Part shown: positions 42,594 to 51,388 of the stretch, piece by piece | Position numbering within the stretch: position 1 is the stretch's first letter | How the letters are laid out: every line of letters begins with the position of its first letter | NCBI GenBank assembly: GCA_947628955.1 | Contig: CANRBX010000006.1 | Location: forward strand, 1 to 64,000 | Direction of reading: 5' to 3' | From: an uncultured Lachnospiraceae bacterium | GTDB taxonomy: Bacteria > Bacillota > Clostridia > Lachnospirales > Lachnospiraceae | DNA length: 64,000 nucleotides | Notes under the pieces: model-generated | What the model was told of the DNA's origin: nothing | Databases searched by the model: none | What the model saw: the letters and a program-made list of their open reading frames with translations, nothing else | Program-made: the position numbers and the translations under genes

Positions 42594-42623
42594 CAGTATG
42601 CCCGGAAGCGACCGGAATATTCT
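42594..42623 (-). promoter_or_regulatory. Sigma-G-like (forespore) promoter of spoVAC
   Basis: On the minus strand AGAATA (42623-42618), a 17-base spacer, and CATACTG (42600-42594). The forespore sigma-G consensus is TGAATA and CATACTA with 17-18 bases between. Context (spoVA genes are sigma-G controlled) supports it. Confidence 0.55.
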
Positions 42624-42678
42624 GAAGATGCCGGAATCAGACGTCAATATTCGTGATGCGTCTGCGGACGGCAGGCCG

Positions 42679-43447
42679 TCAGCCGACCCTGATCACGCCC
42701 TTTACAATGTCCGCCTTGTTATGTACACAGGAATCCAGCGCGTTTTTGATATCATCCAGCTCAAAATAATCTGTGACTATATTTCTGATATTGATCTTTC
42801 CCGCGGAGACCGCCTCGATGGCCATCGGATAGATATTGCGGTAGCGGAACACGGTTTTGAATGTCAGCTCCTTGTCCAGAGACATCCCGATGGGCAGCTC
42901 CATCATGCCGGACGGACTGTAGCCGACAAACACAATGGTCGCCCCTTTTTTCGCGCTCCTTATCAGCTGGGACACTGTGATCTGCGAGCCCGCCGCGTCT
43001 ATGCCGAGGTCCGCGCCGCGCCCGCCGGTAATCTCCATGATCCGGGCCACAGTGTCCTCTCTGCTCCCGTTGATCACAAAATCTGCGCCAAGCTCTCTGG
43101 CCTTCGCCAGCCGGTTTTCCATCACATCCACAGCGATCACCCGGGATACCCCCATGGCCTTCAAAGAGAGCAGCGTCACCAGGCCGATGCAGCCCGCTCC
43201 GGTGACGACCGCCGTCTGCCCCATGTGCGCTCCGCCCTGCATCGCCGCGTGCATGCCCACCGCCAGGGGCTCGATCAGCGCGCCCTCCAGGGTGGATACG
43301 TTCTCCGGCAGCTTAAAGCACAGGCCGGCCTCGTGTGCCACGTATTCCTGAAACACGCCGTCCACAGGAGGCGTCGCGAAAAAGACCACGTCTTTGCAGA
43401 GGTTGTCCCTCACGGCATCGCGCCGCAGTTCTCCTGTTCCCGGCAGC
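42679..43447 (-). pseudogene. Zinc-type alcohol/polyol dehydrogenase, N-terminus missing
   Basis: Homology-like sequence starts at about RDNLCKDVVFFATPPVDGVF and runs to the stop at 42679, about 250 residues. The NAD-binding Rossmann motif is VVTGAGCIGLVTLLSLKAMG, followed by the sorbitol/xylitol-dehydrogenase-like ending. The first ~90 residues, holding the catalytic zinc ligands (Cys and His-Glu) and most of the structural-zinc cysteines, are absent. The break falls within a few bases of the stop of the GH43 gene. A remnant left by deletion is the simplest view; any product could bind NAD but not catalyse. Confidence 0.75.
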
Positions 43448-43450
43448 GCA

Positions 43451-44872
43451 TCATCCCGCGTCAAGCTGAAAGGACAGCAAAGAGACCGCCCCTTCTCCGT
43501 GATACTCAAAATACAGGGCATGCACCCCGTCCGGCAGATTTACTTCCGCCGTGTGCTCTCTCCATATATTTGACTTCCGCACCGGAATCTTTCCGGCGGG
43601 TTCCCCGTCCCATGCCGTCTTCACGTAAAATTCTCCGTTTGCGTAGCCCCTCGTCCGGACGGAGATCCGCCTCACACCCGAAAAATCAAAGTAGCGGAAT
43701 CCCGCGCAGGCGCCGTCCCTCATATTGCAGATGTAGGAAGGACATTCCTCTCCGTCCGCCCCGTCCTGCGTGATCTTGGGGAAGCGGCAGTCCATCCACT
43801 CTCCCGGAGGGGCCGTATAGCCGCATTCCTCCCGGCAGAACAGATGGCAGGCGATATAGGCCGGGTACTCTCCCTCGCCCCTCAGGGGGCCGCCGTTCGG
43901 CCCGCAGGAAGTGATCTCCGCCTGCAGGATCCTGCCGTCCTCCTGAATGACAAGCGGCTCCAGGCAGGCCTGACGGCTGAAATTCGTCCCGTTTGTATGG
44001 CGGTGGTAAAAGATGTACCACTGCCCCCTGATCTCCACGATGCTCCCGTGATTGTTCGCCGCGTAGTACATCGGCTTCTCCGGCGGCTTATAGCTGCCGA
44101 TATGGGAATCATTGCTGCTGATGATCACGCCCTGATATACAAAATCCCGGTCCGGGTAACGGCTGACCGCATAGCACAGCTCGTGCATCGCAACGGACGA
44201 ATATATAAAATAGTATTTGTCCCCCACCTTCCGGATAGACGACGCCTCAAAGAACTCGTGCCCTTCAAATGATGTCCCGGCGCTGTGGGGCCTGCTGGGC
44301 GCGACAAACACCGGCTCCGTCCTCATCGTCAGCATGTCCGGCTCCAGAACCGTCATCATGGCCCCGCTCCTGCCCGCGTCGTCCGGAGGGCAGAATGCGG
44401 TATACATATAGGTCAGGCCGTCCTCCGTGAGCACTCCGGGGTCAAACTGCATCTGGTCTCCCGCCCTCTCGCCAAGCCTGCGGCCGTCCCGGTCGTGCAC
44501 ATAGCCGTAGAACTCATATTTCCCCGCCGGCCTGTCGCAGACCGCCACAGAAACCACCTCGGCCTCATCCAGCACATAATACAGGTAATACCTGCCGTCC
44601 GGTCCCCGCGTCACATCCGGGGCATACAGGCACATCCTGCCGTCCCGGTTCAGCGGATCGTCCGTTTTTCTGTAGATCACGCCCTCAAAGCGCCAGTCGG
44701 AAAGGTCGTCCTCCGGCGCCGACCAGCACACGTAATCATTCAGGCAGTATACCCACCCGTTGAAGCGGTCATGAGACCCATACACATAAACTCTTCCGTC
44801 AAACACGTAAGGCTCGCCGTCAGGCACATACTCCCATGACGGCAGATACGGATTGAAGCCCTGCTTCTTCAC
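43451..44872 (-). CDS. Glycoside hydrolase family 43 enzyme
   Basis: 473 residues from GTG 44872 (VKKQGFNPYLPSWEYVPDGE), after GAGAGGGGG. No signal peptide, so it works inside the cell on imported oligosaccharides. Five-bladed propeller: base Asp in the first blade (PSWEYVPDGEPYVFDG), pKa-setting Asp in LYAPDVTRG, acid Glu in HEFFEASSIRK. Family GH43 covers xylosidases and arabinofuranosidases; the exact bond cannot be told. The last ~110 residues look like a carbohydrate-binding beta-sandwich (RISVRTRGYANGEFYVKTAW). Upstream and downstream sugar genes are lost or far away. Confidence 0.88.
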   Translation of the reverse strand: MKKQGFNPYLPSWEYVPDGEPYVFDGRVYVYGSHDRFNGWVYCLNDYVCWSAPEDDLSDWRFEGVIYRKTDDPLNRDGRMCLYAPDVTRGPDGRYYLYYVLDEAEVVSVAVCDRPAGKYEFYGYVHDRDGRRLGERAGDQMQFDPGVLTEDGLTYMYTAFCPPDDAGRSGAMMTVLEPDMLTMRTEPVFVAPSRPHSAGTSFEGHEFFEASSIRKVGDKYYFIYSSVAMHELCYAVSRYPDRDFVYQGVIISSNDSHIGSYKPPEKPMYYAANNHGSIVEIRGQWYIFYHRHTNGTNFSRQACLEPLVIQEDGRILQAEITSCGPNGGPLRGEGEYPAYIACHLFCREECGYTAPPGEWMDCRFPKITQDGADGEECPSYICNMRDGACAGFRYFDFSGVRRISVRTRGYANGEFYVKTAWDGEPAGKIPVRKSNIWREHTAEVNLPDGVHALYFEYHGEGAVSLLSFQLDAG

Positions 44873-44915
44873 CTGTATTCCCCCTCTCTGATGAGCAAAA
44901 GAAACAGATTCCCTG

Positions 44916-45176
44916 CTATCCTTCAACGATCAGGAATTTCCCGTCCGGCATCGCAAAGACCTCCGACTGGGAAAGGAGCTCTTCTTTTGACATCTCGGCC
45001 GTATCCGCGCCGTTCTCTTCAAAATACTGCTTCACCTGCCTGTAATCCGCCGCGACGAACGCCATGCAGTCCTCGAGAAAATCGCGGGCCTCGTCGATCG
45101 TCTCCGCGACCGGCTCGTCAAACAGCTGCCCCTGATCTCTCAGAAAAGTTTCCAGATATTCCTTTTTATAGCTCAT
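44916..45176 (-). CDS. Small conserved-looking protein, function unknown
   Basis: 86 residues from the ATG at 45176, with GGGAGG eight bases upstream. Reads MSYKKEYLETFLRDQGQLFD, then an acidic helical middle (DEARDFLEDCMAFVAADYRQ) and ends FAMPDGKFLIVEG. No signal, helix or cofactor motif. The compact, acidic, well-initiated frame suggests a real gene; I think similar short proteins occur in other Lachnospiraceae, but I cannot name a role. Confidence 0.65.
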   Translation of the reverse strand: MSYKKEYLETFLRDQGQLFDEPVAETIDEARDFLEDCMAFVAADYRQVKQYFEENGADTAEMSKEELLSQSEVFAMPDGKFLIVEG

Positions 45177-45294
45177 ATTCCGCGCCTCCCTGTCCCGGCA
45201 TCCTCCGCTGCAGCTTTTGCAGCACCGCCCGGCCGCGTTTCCTGCGCGGCCCTGTTCCCGGGCATTCTGAAACATTGTCTGCCGTATCTGTGCT

Positions 45295-46119
45295 CTATTC
45301 TGTCCTTCCCACAGGCTGCGCATCCCCGCACAGCAGCCGTCTGCGGAGCACCCGCAGCACGCCGTCCTCCTCATAGGACGGAGCGATGTATCTGGCGGCC
45401 TCCTTCAGTTTTGGATGGGCGTTCTGCACCGCATAGCTCTCCTGCGCGCGGGACAGCATGCCGATATCATTGCAGTTGTCCCCAAACGCCATCGTCTCTT
45501 CCGTCCCGATCTTCATCGTCTCCTGGATCGACCTCAGCGCCCCGCCCTTATCCACGGAGCTGTTCATGCAGTCGACCCAGATGTTCCCCGCCACCGCGAC
45601 GTTCAGCCTGCCCTCAAACTGCGCCCTGATCTCGTCGCTGATCCGGTCGATCCCTCCGCCGGTATAATACAGGGAAATCTTGTTTGTCTCCCCGCACAGC
45701 GGGATCAGATCCTCCACAATGCGGATATTGTTGTGGTAGCTGTCCCTCAGCAGCGAGACGAACCCGGGATCCTCCGACTCGATACAGATGGCCTCAGGAG
45801 TCGAGAGCATGACGTGGCCGCCCTCCCACCTGCGCAGGCTCTGCACCAGCTCCTCCGCGAGCGCCCGGTCCAGCAGGCTTCTGAACATCGTATATCCGCG
45901 GCAGATCACGATCGATCCGTTCTCTGAAATAAAAATGATGTCGTCCGCCACCGGCTCGAACACATAACGCATGCTCGCGTACTGGCGCCCGCTCGCCGCC
46001 ACAAAAATAATGTCCTTTTTCTTTAACTCGCGGATTATGTCATACAATTCCGCGTTGATCCGGTCCGTACCGTCCGGAAGCAGCGTTCCGTCGATATCCG
46101 AAACCACCAGTTTAATCAT
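45295..46119 (-). CDS. Cof-type HAD-superfamily phosphatase
   Basis: 274 residues from the ATG at 46119 (MIKLVVSDIDGTLLPDGTDR). HAD motif I is DIDGTL, motif II FVAASGRQYAS, motif III with Lys in VDKGGALRSIQETM, and motif IV FGDNCNDIGML. The C2B cap lies between motifs II and III. Cof enzymes remove phosphate from sugar phosphates, flavin or PLP; the substrate here cannot be told. It overlaps the YdcF-type gene by eight bases. Confidence 0.92.
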   Translation of the reverse strand: MIKLVVSDIDGTLLPDGTDRINAELYDIIRELKKKDIIFVAASGRQYASMRYVFEPVADDIIFISENGSIVICRGYTMFRSLLDRALAEELVQSLRRWEGGHVMLSTPEAICIESEDPGFVSLLRDSYHNNIRIVEDLIPLCGETNKISLYYTGGGIDRISDEIRAQFEGRLNVAVAGNIWVDCMNSSVDKGGALRSIQETMKIGTEETMAFGDNCNDIGMLSRAQESYAVQNAHPKLKEAARYIAPSYEEDGVLRVLRRRLLCGDAQPVGRTE

Positions 46120-46825
46120 GTCCTGTGCCTCTCCTCCCGTCCCGGCCGTCTGTATTCTCCGGCCTTCCGGCTTCCAAAGCCGCGGCCCCGGTCCTCGTTT
46201 CCCGGGCTTCTTCCTGCGGCGCCGGATCTTCCTGCTGCAGTTTTTCATAAAGGATCTCGTGAAACTGCCCGCCGCAGCGCTCCAGCTCTCCGAGCACCGT
46301 ATCGATCCCCGCCCTGGTGCGGTGCCAGTTCTCCCGCGAAATCCCCTTTGTGACAACCGGGCAGACCAGAAATTCTGTCTCAGGGAACTGCTCCTGATAG
46401 TACATCAGGCAGCGCCGCGCGTGAAACGCCTGGCAGCTGAGGATCGCCCGGCGGATCCGCAGTCCCAGCTCCTGCAGCCTTCTTCTGGAATAAATGGCAT
46501 TCTCGTATGTAAACGTCGCCCGGTCCTCCCGGATGATGGCCGCATCCGGCACCCCGTGCCGGAGCAGGACGCCGCACAGGTACTCGCACTCCGTCCTAAA
46601 CGGCGGTGTCCCGGAAGCCGCAGCCTGCCCGGGCATGATGAAATGTCCCGTCAGAATGCTGTACCTCCCAGACGGCATGACAAGCGGCGCGTATCCGCCG
46701 CAGTACAGTTCTGCGGCGTGCACCGCCGCGTCCGGGTAGCTGCCGCCCGGCACAAAGATGATATCGGCCTGCCGGGGCTCATCCTCTGCAAATATAAAAT
46801 CCGTGATACACTGGTAGAACTGCAT
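46112..46825 (-). CDS. YdcF/DUF218-family protein
   Basis: 237 residues, GAGGGG before the ATG. DUF218 pattern: ADIIFVPGGSYPDAAVHAAE at the start, then EDRATFTYENAIYSRRRLQE and AILSCQAFHARRCLMYYQEQ. No signal peptide. These proteins bind S-adenosylmethionine in the one studied case (E. coli YdcF), but their reaction is unknown. The charged C-terminal ~35 residues (EDPAPQEEARETRTGAAAL) look disordered and run into the next gene, with which it is translationally coupled. Confidence 0.85.
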   Translation of the reverse strand: MQFYQCITDFIFAEDEPRQADIIFVPGGSYPDAAVHAAELYCGGYAPLVMPSGRYSILTGHFIMPGQAAASGTPPFRTECEYLCGVLLRHGVPDAAIIREDRATFTYENAIYSRRRLQELGLRIRRAILSCQAFHARRCLMYYQEQFPETEFLVCPVVTKGISRENWHRTRAGIDTVLGELERCGGQFHEILYEKLQQEDPAPQEEARETRTGAAALEAGRPENTDGRDGRRGTGHD

Positions 46826-46844
46826 GTCCCCTCACCAGCCGTTC

Positions 46845-48527
46845 TCAGGCCTGCTCCGGCTTCGGCAGCCTGAAGGAGCTCTTTAGTGACACGATCCGGT
46901 TGAACACCAGGGCATCCGGCCTGGAGTCCTTCGCATCCGCGCAGAAAAAGCCCTGCCGCACAAACTGGAAGCTCTCATACGGCTGCGCGCCGCCGAGCGC
47001 CGGCTCCAGCATGCAGTCCCTGCGCACTGTCAGCGAATTCGGGTTCAGGTTCAGAGAACCGTCCTCATTGTAGACGCCCTTTTCCTCGTCGATGATGTTC
47101 TCATACAGGCGCACCTCCGCACGGACCGCGGTCTTCGCCGCCACCCAGTGGATTGTGCCTTTGACCTTGCGGCCTGCAAAGCCGCTGCCGCACTTTGTCT
47201 CCGGGTCATACGTGCAGTGGATTTCCGTCACATTGCCGTCCGCGTCCTTCTCGAAACCGACGCACTTCACAAAATACGCACCCATCAGGCGCACCTCGTT
47301 GCCCGGGAACAGACGGAAATATTTCTTCGGCGGATTCTCCATGAAATCCTCGCGCTCAATATAGAGCTCACGCCCGAACGGCACCCTGCGCATGCCAAGC
47401 TCCGGGTTCTCCAGATTCATCTCCACATCCAGATACTCGGTCTCATCCTCCGGATAGTTGTCGATGATCAGCTTCACCGGATCGAGCACGGCCATCATGC
47501 GCGGGCGCTTCAGCTTCAGATCCTCGCGGATGCAGTACTCGAGCATCGCGTAGTCAACGGAGCTGTTGCTCTTGCTGATGCCGCAGAGCTCAACAAATTT
47601 CTGAATCGACTCCGGCGTGAAGCCGCGGCGGCGCAGCGCGGCGATCGAGACGAGCCGCGGATCGTCCCAGCCGTCCACGATGCCCTCTTCTACGAGCTTC
47701 TTGATGTAGCGCTTGCCGGTCACAACGTTCGTCAGATACAGCTTGGCAAACTCGATCTGCTTCGGCGGCGTCTCATACTCCAGCTCGCGCACCACCCAGT
47801 CGTACAGAGGCCTGTGGTCTTCAAACTCCAGCGTACAGATGGAATGCGTCACGCCCTCGATCGCGTCCTCGATCGGATGCGCGAAATCATACATGGGATA
47901 GATGCACCATTTATCCCCGGTGTTGTGATGGCTCATGTGCGCCACGCGGTAGATGACCGGATCGCGCATGTTGATGTTCGGCGACGCCATGTCGATCTTC
48001 GCGCGCAGCACCTTGCTCCCGTCCTCGTAGAGGCCGTTCTTCATATTTTCAAAGAGCTCCAGATTTTCCTCGACGCTACGGCCGCGGTACGGGCTCTCCT
48101 TTCCCGGCTCAGTCAGCGTGCCGCGGTACTCGCGGATCTCGTCCGCCGACAGGTCGCAGACAAACGCCTTTCCCTTTTTGATCAGCTTCACAGCCGCCTC
48201 ATACATCTGCTCGAAATAGTCGGAGGCGAAAAACAGCCGGTCCTCCCAGTCCGCGCCGAGCCAGGCGACGTCCGCCTCGATCGACTCTACAAACTCCGTC
48301 TTCTCCTTCGTCGGGTTTGTGTCGTCAAAGCGCAGGTTGAATCTGCCGCCGTACTTTTTTGCCAGTCCGTAATTCAGCAGAATCGACTTTGCGTGTCCGA
48401 TATGCAGATACCCGTTCGGCTCCGGCGGAAACCTTGTACAGACCGTCGTGCAGTGTCCCTCCGCCAGATCCTTCTCGATGATCTGTTCAATAAAATTCTT
48501 CGATACTACTTCTCTTTCCTGTTCCAT
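46845..48527 (-). CDS. glnS: Glutaminyl-tRNA synthetase
   Basis: 560 residues from the ATG at 48527, AGGAGG five bases upstream. Class I synthetase: the HIGH motif is in [20 protein letters not shown] and the KMSKS-like loop in [17 protein letters not shown]. It has the two C-terminal beta-barrels that read the anticodon ([20 protein letters not shown]). A direct GlnRS is the less common route to Gln-tRNA in Firmicutes, many of which use GatCAB, but is frequent in Lachnospiraceae. No T-box leader was seen. Confidence 0.96.
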   Translation of the reverse strand: MEQEREVVSKNFIEQIIEKDLAEGHCTTVCTRFPPEPNGYLHIGHAKSILLNYGLAKKYGGRFNLRFDDTNPTKEKTEFVESIEADVAWLGADWEDRLFFASDYFEQMYEAAVKLIKKGKAFVCDLSADEIREYRGTLTEPGKESPYRGRSVEENLELFENMKNGLYEDGSKVLRAKIDMASPNINMRDPVIYRVAHMSHHNTGDKWCIYPMYDFAHPIEDAIEGVTHSICTLEFEDHRPLYDWVVRELEYETPPKQIEFAKLYLTNVVTGKRYIKKLVEEGIVDGWDDPRLVSIAALRRRGFTPESIQKFVELCGISKSNSSVDYAMLEYCIREDLKLKRPRMMAVLDPVKLIIDNYPEDETEYLDVEMNLENPELGMRRVPFGRELYIEREDFMENPPKKYFRLFPGNEVRLMGAYFVKCVGFEKDADGNVTEIHCTYDPETKCGSGFAGRKVKGTIHWVAAKTAVRAEVRLYENIIDEEKGVYNEDGSLNLNPNSLTVRRDCMLEPALGGAQPYESFQFVRQGFFCADAKDSRPDALVFNRIVSLKSSFRLPKPEQA

Positions 48528-48657
48528 TTTCTCCTCCTGTGGTTCCTGCGCGGTCCTGCTGCAAAAGCGCGGGGCTTCTGTCCCCGTTTCCTGCGCGGAC
48601 GCGCGGCGTATCAAAATTCCCTTCGATCGATTATCTTCTCAATCCCGCTATTTCCGT

Positions 48658-48686
48658 ATCATAACACACAACAGCCGAAAAGACAA
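48658..48686 (-). promoter_or_regulatory. Promoter of glnS
   Basis: On the minus strand TTGTCT (48686-48681), a 17-base spacer, and TATGAT (48663-48658). The leader is about 125 bases, with no recognised riboswitch or T-box. Confidence 0.6.
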
Positions 48687-48727
48687 CATACTGCATTTAC
48701 CCTTCCGGGCTCCCGGCGGCAGCCTGC

Positions 48728-48864
48728 CTGAATCACTTTCTTACGGCCTCGGCAGCAGGTGCTCCGCCCTGGTCTGAACAGCAGCCGGCAGCCTGTCTGA
48801 ATCACTTTCTTACGGCCTCAGCAGCAGGTGCTCCGGCCCGGTCTGAACAGCAGCCGGCAGCCTG
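48728..48864. repeat. 69-bp dispersed repeat, two tandem copies
   Basis: Copies start at CTGAATCACTTTCTTACGGC (48728) and again at 48797; each runs through GCAGCAGGTGCTCC to GAACAGCAGCCGGCAG. A third copy lies at 57085-57134 and a fragment at 18851-18889. On the minus strand the second copy contains the end of the guanine deaminase frame (codes for SDRAGAPAAEAVRK and stop). Confidence 0.85.
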
Positions 48865-50148
48865 CTTTTTGCCGGCGACCTGCCGCCCGGCTGCATATTT
48901 TGCCTCCACGTTCCGGTCGTCCGACAGATACACAAGGCGCTCCAGACGCTCCTGCACGGTCAGCTTCTGCGGATGGCGCAGATTCGCATCGTCAAGCACC
49001 ACCGCGTCAAATTCATATCCGTCCTCGAAGCTCCCCGTCTTTCCGAAAAATTCCCCGCCGCCCTTCGTCGCCAGATAAAACGCCTCCGCCATCGTAAGCG
49101 GAGAAAGCGAATCGTCCGCAAGGCTCCAGCGCAGCTTCGAGCACTGGACCGCATCGGCCATGGCGCGGAATACGGACAGGCTGAAGCCGGCCGCGACATC
49201 CGTGCCAAGCCCCACCTTTATCCCCATGTCCAGATACCTGCGCACCGGCGCGATGCCCGATGCCAGCGCAGCATTAGACTGCGGACAGTGGGCGACGAAG
49301 ACCCCGCGCTTTCGCAGCAGCTTTGTCTCTTCATCCGTTGAGTGCACGCAGTGCGCCATGACCGTCGGCACATCTCCCCCGAACAGACCGTACCGGTCGT
49401 ATGCATCCGCGTAAAACCGCGCGTCCGGGCAGAGCTCCCTGACCCACGCAATCTCCCTGCGGTTCTCCGACAGGTGAGACTGCAGCGGAAGTCCGTATTC
49501 CCTCTGGATCTTCGAGAGCTCCCGCATCAGCTCATCCGAGCAGGCCGGGATAAATCTCGGCGTCAGGATCGGCCGGACGGTGCGAAATCCCCGCTGCGCG
49601 CAGAGATCAAGCCAGCGCCTCGTCTCCTTTGCAGACTCCCCGGCGCCGGCCTCGCAGATCTCCGGCGCACAGTTGCGGTCCATGTTCACCTTTCCCACAT
49701 AAGCGCACAGCCCGGCCTCATCCAGAAGTTCCATCAGCAGAAGCGTCGCCCCGACATGGGCCGTGGCAAAAATGACCGCCCTGGTCGTCGCACCCTTCTG
49801 CAGCTCTTCGACAAAGATCCGGTAGGCCCTGCCGGCGTATTCCGGATCCGAATATCTGCTCTCCTCCGGAAACGTATACGCATTCAGCCATTCCAGCAGC
49901 TCCCGGTCCATCCCCAGCCCGCGGAATCCGTTCTGCGGCGCATGCGTGTGCAGATCCACAAGCCCCGGTATGATGATCCGGTCCGGGTACTCCCGGCAGG
50001 GCAGCCCCCGGTACTTCTCCGGAAGCCTGGAAAACACCCCGCGGCAGATCCCCTTCTCGCAGACCACAAAGCTGTCCTCAAAAACCGACAGATGATCCCT
50101 GTCCGCACTGAAACAGATATTTCCTTTCAAAACAAATGTATCCTGCAT
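48802..50148 (-). CDS. guaD: Guanine deaminase
   Basis: 448 residues from the ATG at 50148. It turns guanine into xanthine plus ammonia. Amidohydrolase zinc motif HTHAPQNGFRGLGMDRELLE (HxH), then the guanine-deaminase stretch VGKVNMDRN, His in PLQSHLSEN, HCVHSTDEE and catalytic Asp in VGLGTDVAAG. The last ~20 residues (CCSDRAGAPAAEAVRK) are encoded by a dispersed repeat and are probably not part of the fold. Fits with nucleoside import elsewhere in the window. Ribosome site weak (AAGAGAG). Confidence 0.93.
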   Translation of the reverse strand: MQDTFVLKGNICFSADRDHLSVFEDSFVVCEKGICRGVFSRLPEKYRGLPCREYPDRIIIPGLVDLHTHAPQNGFRGLGMDRELLEWLNAYTFPEESRYSDPEYAGRAYRIFVEELQKGATTRAVIFATAHVGATLLLMELLDEAGLCAYVGKVNMDRNCAPEICEAGAGESAKETRRWLDLCAQRGFRTVRPILTPRFIPACSDELMRELSKIQREYGLPLQSHLSENRREIAWVRELCPDARFYADAYDRYGLFGGDVPTVMAHCVHSTDEETKLLRKRGVFVAHCPQSNAALASGIAPVRRYLDMGIKVGLGTDVAAGFSLSVFRAMADAVQCSKLRWSLADDSLSPLTMAEAFYLATKGGGEFFGKTGSFEDGYEFDAVVLDDANLRHPQKLTVQERLERLVYLSDDRNVEAKYAAGRQVAGKKQAAGCCSDRAGAPAAEAVRK

Positions 50149-50186
50149 CTCTCTTCTATATTCCTTCCACTGCAAATTTGATTATG

Positions 50187-51119
50187 TTAACGCCCATCTT
50201 CCCTGCCGCGCCGCCCCAGGCGCGCGAACCGCGGAAAGGTCATCGGCCACACCGCCCCTGCAAAAATCACCATCAGGAAATAGCGGACCGCGTCCGCGGG
50301 ATACTGCGGCAGAACGGCGCGCAGCGGCGCCTTCAGGCCCATGCGGATCACAAGCAGCAGGCCTGCGCCCAGCACGACCTTCAAAATCTGTGCCCACCAG
50401 ACGGCTTCCACCGGAAAACAGAGGAAGCGGTCGTCCAGAAGCTTCGCCGCGATCAGCCCGGCCACACATCCGAACAGCGTCCACGCATTTTTGACCGCCT
50501 CGCCCAGATTTCCGGCATCCGTATCCGCCGGGAAGCGGTACAGGCTGACAAAGCCGACATACGCGGCGCTGACCAGAAAAGAGACCGCCAGCAGAATCCG
50601 CAGCAGGCGGTCTGCGCGCTCCCCCTCGTCTGCCGCCGGGCGCAGGGCTGCCGCCAGGATCAGTGCCAGAACGAACGCGACGCCCACGTCAAGCGGTGTG
50701 TGGCAGCCCAGATACATCCGGGAAAACGGCACCAGCAGAAGCAGGGCGGCTGCCACGGCCCGGATCCGTTTCCCGGGCTTCAGCAGGATGACGCAGGTCA
50801 TCGTGCCGACAATGTTCTGGGTGTGTCCGGACGGAAAAGAATATCCGGCCGCCCCGGCGCGCGCACTTTCCACGACATGGAAATCCGGATCCAGAACCCA
50901 TGGCCGGGGAACCCGGAACCAGATCTTCAGAAACTGATTGCAGATCGTTCCCAGAAAGCCGACCAGCAGAATATAGTACCCGCTCCTTTTGCTGACGCAC
51001 CAGAACACAGTAACCGCAAGGAGCAGAAAGAAAATCTCTGAACCGCAGTAAGTGACAATCGACATGAATCCCGTCACGGCCGGCGTGCGGATCCCCTCCA
51101 GAAAGCGCAGAAAACTCAT
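50187..51119 (-). CDS. PAP2-family membrane phosphatase
   Basis: 310 residues, AAGGAGAG upstream. Polytopic membrane protein. The three PAP2 motifs are clear: KIWFRVPRPW (KxxxxxxRP), SFPSGHTQNI (PSGH), and SRMYLGCHTPLDVGVA (SRxxxxxHxxxD). Such enzymes dephosphorylate lipid phosphates or undecaprenyl diphosphate on the outer face. The C-terminal third adds three or four helices beyond the basic domain. It lies 39 bases upstream of guaD on the same strand; no functional link is apparent. Confidence 0.92.
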   Translation of the reverse strand: MSFLRFLEGIRTPAVTGFMSIVTYCGSEIFFLLLAVTVFWCVSKRSGYYILLVGFLGTICNQFLKIWFRVPRPWVLDPDFHVVESARAGAAGYSFPSGHTQNIVGTMTCVILLKPGKRIRAVAAALLLLVPFSRMYLGCHTPLDVGVAFVLALILAAALRPAADEGERADRLLRILLAVSFLVSAAYVGFVSLYRFPADTDAGNLGEAVKNAWTLFGCVAGLIAAKLLDDRFLCFPVEAVWWAQILKVVLGAGLLLVIRMGLKAPLRAVLPQYPADAVRYFLMVIFAGAVWPMTFPRFARLGRRGREDGR

Positions 51120-51264
51120 GGATATTCCTCTCTCCTTCTATCATCAATAAATATCCTGAACTTCCAGAATTATACCATGTCCTCCGGACATGATACCCTC
51201 CGGGGGATGCGCACGGTTCGGCTCTGTGCCCCGTCTCGCTTTGCTCGACGCCGAACCGGCGCTG

Positions 51265-51290
51265 GTATAATCTCTGGCGAGATTATACCA
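51265..51290. repeat. Perfect palindrome in the PAP2/MATE divergent gap
   Basis: GGTATAATCTC (51265-51275), four bases, GAGATTATACC (51280-51290), followed by a short T-run (TCTTTTCCC). It lies within a GC-rich patch (51175-51265) containing CATGTCC/GGACATG. A stem-loop between two genes that diverge is not a usual terminator place; it could instead be an operator. The gap 51120-51388 holds nothing else recognised. Confidence 0.6.
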
Positions 51291-51388
51291 TCTTTTCCCT
51301 TATAAATCTACTTCCAGGTTTTCTTTTCGGACGGGGTGTGGTATTATTGGTAAAGATATGCAAAATGATATCCTGAGGGTGAGCAAAT

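Noticed and set aside
48528-48660. T-box leader of glnS
   Set aside because: No T-box sequence or specifier-loop pattern could be found in the ~125-base leader.
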